Assembly: GCA_000293845.2 (NCBI GenBank) | Contig: ALYF01000003.1 | Span: 1-64,000 of the forward strand | Direction of reading: 5' to 3' | Source of the DNA: an alpha proteobacterium IMCC14465 | Lineage (GTDB): Bacteria; Pseudomonadota; Alphaproteobacteria; RS24 | DNA: 64,000 bases | In this document: positions 60,369-64,000 of the stretch, piece after piece | Layout: each line of letters starts with the position of its first letter | How positions within the stretch are numbered: the stretch's first letter is position 1 | The notes under the pieces: model-generated | What the model saw: the letters and a program-made list of their open reading frames with translations, nothing else | The model's database searches: none | What the model was told of the DNA's origin: nothing | Translations under genes and position numbers: made by a program

Positions 60369-61643
60369 TCAAGACACCCGACTTATATCAGCGCCACAGC
60401 CGGAAAGTTTTTTCTCCAAATTCTCATAGCCACGGTCAAGATGATAAACCCGTTGAATGGTCGTCTGGCCTTCCGCAATCAGCCCCGCAATCACCAAAGT
60501 CACGGAGGCGCGTAAATCTGTCGCCATAACGGGTGCGCCTTTCAAATTCTTAACGCCGGTGACACGCGCCGTATCCCCCTGCAACTGAATATCAGCCCCT
60601 AAGCGCGCCAATTCCTGCACATGCATGAATCTGTTTTCAAAAATCGTCTCTCTAATATGGCTCACCCCGTCGGCAACACACATCAAGCCCATAAAAGGCG
60701 CTTGCAGGTCGGTCGCAAAACCCGGATAAGGCTCGGTCACCAGATTCACAGGACGGACATCCGATGTGCCTTTGACCAACAACCCATCTGGCGTTTGCGT
60801 GAACATCGCCCCGGCTTGTTTTAAAACAGGCGCGAGCGCCCCCAGCAAATCTTCATCTGCCCCTGTGAGTGTCACCTCGCCATTTGATGCAACGACTGCG
60901 CAGGCATACGCACCTGCTTCGATACGATCGCGGATAACAGTGTGGGTCGTGCCGTTCAGCTTTTCAACACCGTCAATAATCAGCGTGCGCGTTCCAAGCC
61001 CCTCAATACGCGCCCCCATGGCCTGCAAACACCGCCCAACATCTATAATCTCAGGCTCACTCGCCGCATTATTAATAATGGTCTGCCCATCCGCCAGACT
61101 CGCCGCCATCATCATCACATGCGTTGCCCCGACAGAAACCATTGGAAAATTAATCTGCGCGCCAGTCAGACGACCTGACGACGAAGACGCCTTGGCATTC
61201 ACATAGCCATCGGCAACCTCAATATCTGCGCCCATTGCTTTAAGGCCTTGCAAATAAAGATTCACAGGGCGCGTGCCAATCGCACACCCGCCCGGCAGAG
61301 ACACACGTGCTTGCCCACAACGCGCCAGAAGCGGCCCAATAACCCAGAAACTCGCCCGCATTTTAGACACCAGCTCATAAGAAGCCGTTGTTTGTGCAAT
61401 ATCAGCGGCGTGAACGGTCAGCCCCTCGCCCTTTCCCTGTCCAAAGAGTGCGATTTCGGCGCCCAATTCCTCCAGCACATGGCCGAGCGTCATTGTATCG
61501 GCCAGCCGGGGTGTGCCTATAAGTTTAAGCGTTTCGTCGGTCAAAAGCCCTAAAATCATAAGCGGCAAAACGGCATTTTTTGAACCGCTAATCGGCAAAT
61601 CACCCATCAATCTATTGCCGCCATTAATGACGATTTTATCCAT
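60369..61643 (-). CDS. murA: UDP-N-acetylglucosamine 1-carboxyvinyltransferase
   Basis: A 424-aa MurA: first committed step of peptidoglycan synthesis, adding enolpyruvate to UDP-GlcNAc. The catalytic Cys lies in LPGGCAIGTRPVNLYLQGL; RLMGDLPISGSKNAVLPLM is the N-terminal hallmark. It is the fosfomycin target; the Cys is retained. The start shares a base with the stop of the small basic gene, so translation is coupled. Confidence 0.97.
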   Translation of the reverse strand: MDKIVINGGNRLMGDLPISGSKNAVLPLMILGLLTDETLKLIGTPRLADTMTLGHVLEELGAEIALFGQGKGEGLTVHAADIAQTTASYELVSKMRASFWVIGPLLARCGQARVSLPGGCAIGTRPVNLYLQGLKAMGADIEVADGYVNAKASSSSGRLTGAQINFPMVSVGATHVMMMAASLADGQTIINNAASEPEIIDVGRCLQAMGARIEGLGTRTLIIDGVEKLNGTTHTVIRDRIEAGAYACAVVASNGEVTLTGADEDLLGALAPVLKQAGAMFTQTPDGLLVKGTSDVRPVNLVTEPYPGFATDLQAPFMGLMCVADGVSHIRETIFENRFMHVQELARLGADIQLQGDTARVTGVKNLKGAPVMATDLRASVTLVIAGLIAEGQTTIQRVYHLDRGYENLEKKLSGCGADISRVS

Positions 61644-61894
61644 TATTCTTGTTCCTTATCGATTTCCTTATGGGTGGCTTTCTGAGCAGGCGAAGGCGCG
61701 TCATCGTCGGTTAAAACCTGCTTATGTGCCTGTTTAAGCCCCTCTTTTCTCGCCTCTTTTCTGGCCTCTTTTCTGCTCTCTTTTCTACCTTCTTTTCTAC
61801 CTTCTTTTCTTCTGTGAAGATTAGCCCGCAAAGCCGCGCCCAGTCTTTCTTTGCGATCAGCTTTTGGCCCTGATGAATTGTTAGATGATGACAT
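61643..61894 (-). CDS. Small basic Lys/Glu/Arg-repeat protein upstream of murA
   Basis: An 83-aa hydrophilic protein: an N-terminal segment KERLGAALRANLHRRK resembling a small alphaproteobacterial family found near murA, then RKEGRKEGRKESRKEARKEA repeats from 12-bp units (about 61740-61810), and an acidic tail. Likely helical and nucleic-acid- or protein-binding; no function known. Directly coupled to murA. Confidence 0.75.
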   Translation of the reverse strand: MSSSNNSSGPKADRKERLGAALRANLHRRKEGRKEGRKESRKEARKEARKEGLKQAHKQVLTDDDAPSPAQKATHKEIDKEQE

Positions 61895-61981
61895 GTGAAT
61901 CCGTTAAGAGTGACTTGATTGTGACTTGATTGTGACTTGCCTAATTGGTCATGCTGTGGCACTTAATGGCCTCGTTAATTG

Positions 61982-62056
61982 GCTGCCGTAGCTCAGGGGT
62001 AGAGCACTCCCTTGGTAAGGGAGAGGCCGAGAGTTCAATTCTCTCCGGCAGCACCA
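61982..62056 (+). tRNA. tRNA-Thr (GGU)
   Basis: A 75-nt cloverleaf: acceptor GCTGCCG pairs with CGGCAGC, followed by A and encoded CCA. D arm GCTC/GAGC, anticodon stem-loop with CTTGGTA (anticodon GGU), and T arm GAGAG/CTCTC with TTCAATT. Divergent from the murA operon. Confidence 0.96.
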
Positions 62057-62097
62057 TTTCCCAAATTTTTGTTCACACCCCACGCCCGGTTCTCCGG

Positions 62098-62784
62098 CTA
62101 TTTCTGCACCAGCTTTTCGGCTTCTTTGGCGAATTGCTCCGCATCCTTGCCTTCAGCTTTTAAAAGTTCGGTAATATCAAACGGCACTTTTGTGCCCGCC
62201 ACAGATTTAGGCCGCGCTTCCATCGCATCTTGCCAGCGTTGAAGATGCTCCAAATCACGATTTTCAACGCCTGACCAACTGGCCGTCCGCGTCCAGCACC
62301 AATTCGCAATATCAGCAAGGGAAAAGTCTTTCGCCAACCACTCGCTATGTGCCAAATGCGTATCCAGCACCTCGAACAGACGCCGCACCTCATTTTGATA
62401 ACGGTCAATTGCCGGTTGGATTTTTTCAGGGAAATATCTGAAGAAAACATTGGCTTGCCCCATCATCGGGCCAATGCCCCCCATCTGGAACATCAACCAT
62501 GACATCACCTCGGCTCGATCCTCGGCCTTGGTAGGTAAAAGTCTGCCGGTTTTCTCTGCCAGATGAATCATAATGGCAGCGCTTTCAAACACTCTAAGAT
62601 CGCCTAAATCACGGTCAATGATAGCCGGAATACGCCCATTGGGATTAATCGCGAGGAAATCTGGCTTCTTTTGATCGCCAGCTTGAATATCAATCACATG
62701 AACATTGTAATCAAGCTCAAGCTCTTCAAGCGTGACGGAAGCCTTATATCCATTCGGGGTCGGTGATGTGTACAAATCAATCAT
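62098..62784 (-). CDS. Glutathione S-transferase family protein (YfcG/Ure2p-like)
   Basis: A 228-aa GST. The opening [18 protein letters not shown] is typical of the Ure2p/YfcG branch, followed by [11 protein letters not shown] and [14 protein letters not shown]. This branch includes disulfide-bond reductases. AGGT lies ahead of the ATG. Confidence 0.92.
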   Translation of the reverse strand: MIDLYTSPTPNGYKASVTLEELELDYNVHVIDIQAGDQKKPDFLAINPNGRIPAIIDRDLGDLRVFESAAIMIHLAEKTGRLLPTKAEDRAEVMSWLMFQMGGIGPMMGQANVFFRYFPEKIQPAIDRYQNEVRRLFEVLDTHLAHSEWLAKDFSLADIANWCWTRTASWSGVENRDLEHLQRWQDAMEARPKSVAGTKVPFDITELLKAEGKDAEQFAKEAEKLVQK

Positions 62785-62937
62785 TTTTTACCTCATAAGA
62801 GGTAATGATGACCTGAATTTCAGGGACTGACAAGAGGCGACTGGATGGAGCAAGAGAATAGAGATTAAAGTCAAATTTTGTGCTGGTTAGAAACGCACAT
62901 CCAGCGCTTGATTTTAAAACCAAAAACCTGTGTTGGT

Positions 62938-63534
62938 CTATTTTTGCAAATCAACAACAAGACCAATCATCAACCGATCCAGCTCATCGCCTTCAGCATT
63001 ACCCGGTGTGAAATCAAGCCTAATAAACTGACCCTCGGAGAGGGAATAATCCACTCCAACCCCATAAAGAATACCGGTATCATCAATCTCGGGAGAGGGC
63101 GCATCATCAGAACTGGCATGATAGAGGCCGAGCCGTAAATAAGGTGAAAAAGGATTTTCAAACCGCAGATGCGTCATACCGCTTAATTCATACATTTTAA
63201 CATCTGAATACTGCCCACCATTATTTGAGTAGTCATTGGCTTCCGTATAACCAACTTCAAGGCTTATCATCTCGCTGAAAGAATAACCGCCGCCAAGATA
63301 GTAACCACTCCCCTCTTCCTCAAGATTGTTCAGATTTCCGGCAAATTCAAAATTGCTTTCCAAGACAGCACCAGCAGTCACATAGAAATGTGTGGCTGTC
63401 TCATTTTCACTTTGAGCTTGCGCTTGAGATAAGGCAGGCAAAACAAGCAATAATGGCAAAAAAATACTCGATAGGAAGGGCGAATAACCGACCTTATTGG
63501 ATACAAAATTGAATACAAAACGGGATACAAACAT
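62938..63534 (-). CDS. Small outer-membrane beta-barrel (OmpA/OmpX-like) protein
   Basis: A 198-aa exported protein. The signal peptide ends ALSQAQAQ, then an eight-stranded-barrel pattern (FYVTAGAVLESNFEFAG, GYYLGGGYSFSEMISLEVGYTE). No peptidoglycan-binding OmpA domain is present. GGAGGAGAGG precedes the ATG. Functions of such proteins range from adhesion to stress protection; none is determined here. Confidence 0.78.
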   Translation of the reverse strand: MFVSRFVFNFVSNKVGYSPFLSSIFLPLLLVLPALSQAQAQSENETATHFYVTAGAVLESNFEFAGNLNNLEEEGSGYYLGGGYSFSEMISLEVGYTEANDYSNNGGQYSDVKMYELSGMTHLRFENPFSPYLRLGLYHASSDDAPSPEIDDTGILYGVGVDYSLSEGQFIRLDFTPGNAEGDELDRLMIGLVVDLQK

Positions 63535-63605
63535 CCTCTCCTCCTATTTTTATTATTCTTCAGGAAGTTATATGTAGAATTTAGATTATCAGCAAAATTA
63601 TATAT

Positions 63606-63650
63606 GTCAAAAAACAATATCAGGAGAGCCAATTAAGACCCATCCTGATT
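63606..63650 (-). terminator. Possible terminator of nrdB
   Basis: Arms ATCAGGA (63619-63625) and TCCTGAT (63643-63649) form a 7-bp stem with a long loop downstream of the nrdB stop. A six-T run on the transcript strand follows within a few bases. The loop is longer than ideal. Confidence 0.4.
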
Positions 63651-63678
63651 TGCTATAGGCAGAAATGTTTTAAGGCGA

Positions 63679-64000
63679 TTAGCTAAACGCTTCGTCCCAT
63701 GTACCCGCTGTAGATGCTTTTGAATATTCGGTCGCACGGTTCTCAAAGAAATTCGTGTGCTCGATACCGTTCAACATCTCATCCATCCATGGCAATGGAT
63801 TTTTCTCAATATCATAAATCGGATTCAGGTTGAGTTGGGTCAAACGACGATTACCGATATAGCGGATATAATCTTTGACTTCGCTTGGCTCAAGACCTTC
63901 AACACCGCCCATTTCGAACGCAAGATCAATAAAGGCATCCTCATGCGTGACAACTGTCTCACAGGCCTTATACAAATCATTCTTGGTTTCTTCTGTCCAG
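63679..64000 (-). CDS. nrdB: Ribonucleotide reductase class Ia beta subunit, C-terminal part (cut by window edge)
   Basis: The last ~107 residues of NrdB (R2), which holds the di-iron/tyrosyl radical; only the C-terminal portion is in the window. The open frame continues to position 64000. Conserved parts are MGGVEGLEPSEVKDYIRYIGNRRL and NPLPWMDEMLNG, followed by the C-terminal residues ENRATEYSKA and a final DEAFS. The start lies beyond the right edge. Confidence 0.9.
   Translation of the reverse strand, partial: WTEETKNDLYKACETVVTHEDAFIDLAFEMGGVEGLEPSEVKDYIRYIGNRRLTQLNLNPIYDIEKNPLPWMDEMLNGIEHTNFFENRATEYSKASTAGTWDEAFS

Overview
The window is chromosomal DNA from an alphaproteobacterium, probably aquatic and free-living. 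The best evidence is the run murA - DUF2948 - hisD - UPF0262 - infA - maf - RNase E/G - yacG (55.7-61.9 kb), an arrangement typical of that class. Other support comes from an OlsB-like acyltransferase, SulP/YeeE sulfur genes and a compact gsp operon. Base composition is moderate and intergenic DNA is AT-rich. I see no phage, IS element, CRISPR array or rRNA. Two tRNA genes are present (Phe-GAA, Thr-GGU), and nrdB is cut by the right edge.

Layout. 0.2-5 kb: ABC-F ATPase, OlsB-like acyltransferase, VOC protein, PAP2 phosphatase. 5-6.8 kb: a leftward metal operon encoding an outer-membrane protein, a His-rich HMA protein, a MerT-like membrane protein and a CsoR-type repressor; a CsoR-like operator lies on the promoter and start codon of the first gene. 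7-12.1 kb: a catabolic group with P450, enoyl-CoA hydratase, EthD and SDR, convergent with a flavin monooxygenase. 12.3-15.1 kb: ion channel, PAP2-like protein, methyltransferase. 15.2-21.2 kb: an envelope block with a His/Met-rich outer-membrane protein, a large FecR-domain repeat protein broken by a one-base frameshift, and a TPR/beta-barrel protein starting 3 nt after it. 21.3-26.3 kb: SnoaL, SDR, MetY-like enzyme, double kappa-GST/DsbA protein, MBL hydrolase. 26.3-29.9 kb: sulfur block (SulP, persulfide-dioxygenase-like MBL protein, two YeeE/YedE proteins). 30-37 kb: amidase, M19 dipeptidase lipoprotein, transaldolase, TypA, GST, SDR.

37.3-54.2 kb is the most striking region. A leftward block runs from a large duplicated lipoprotein with Cys-Asp at the lipidation site, through a TonB-dependent receptor, to gspC-D-E-F-G-I-J-K-L-M-N and a small coupled lipoprotein. 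Three 11-bp direct repeats matching a Pho box sit between gspC and gspD. I read this as a probable phosphate-starvation-responsive type II secretion system, with its likely substrate (the large lipoprotein) and a nutrient receptor encoded alongside. 54.4-64 kb is housekeeping: CorC-like transporter, tRNAs, the murA-to-yacG run, a GST, a small outer-membrane protein and nrdB.

The window is also rich in short tandem duplications (11-20 bp), several sitting on start codons, a stop codon or regulatory DNA.
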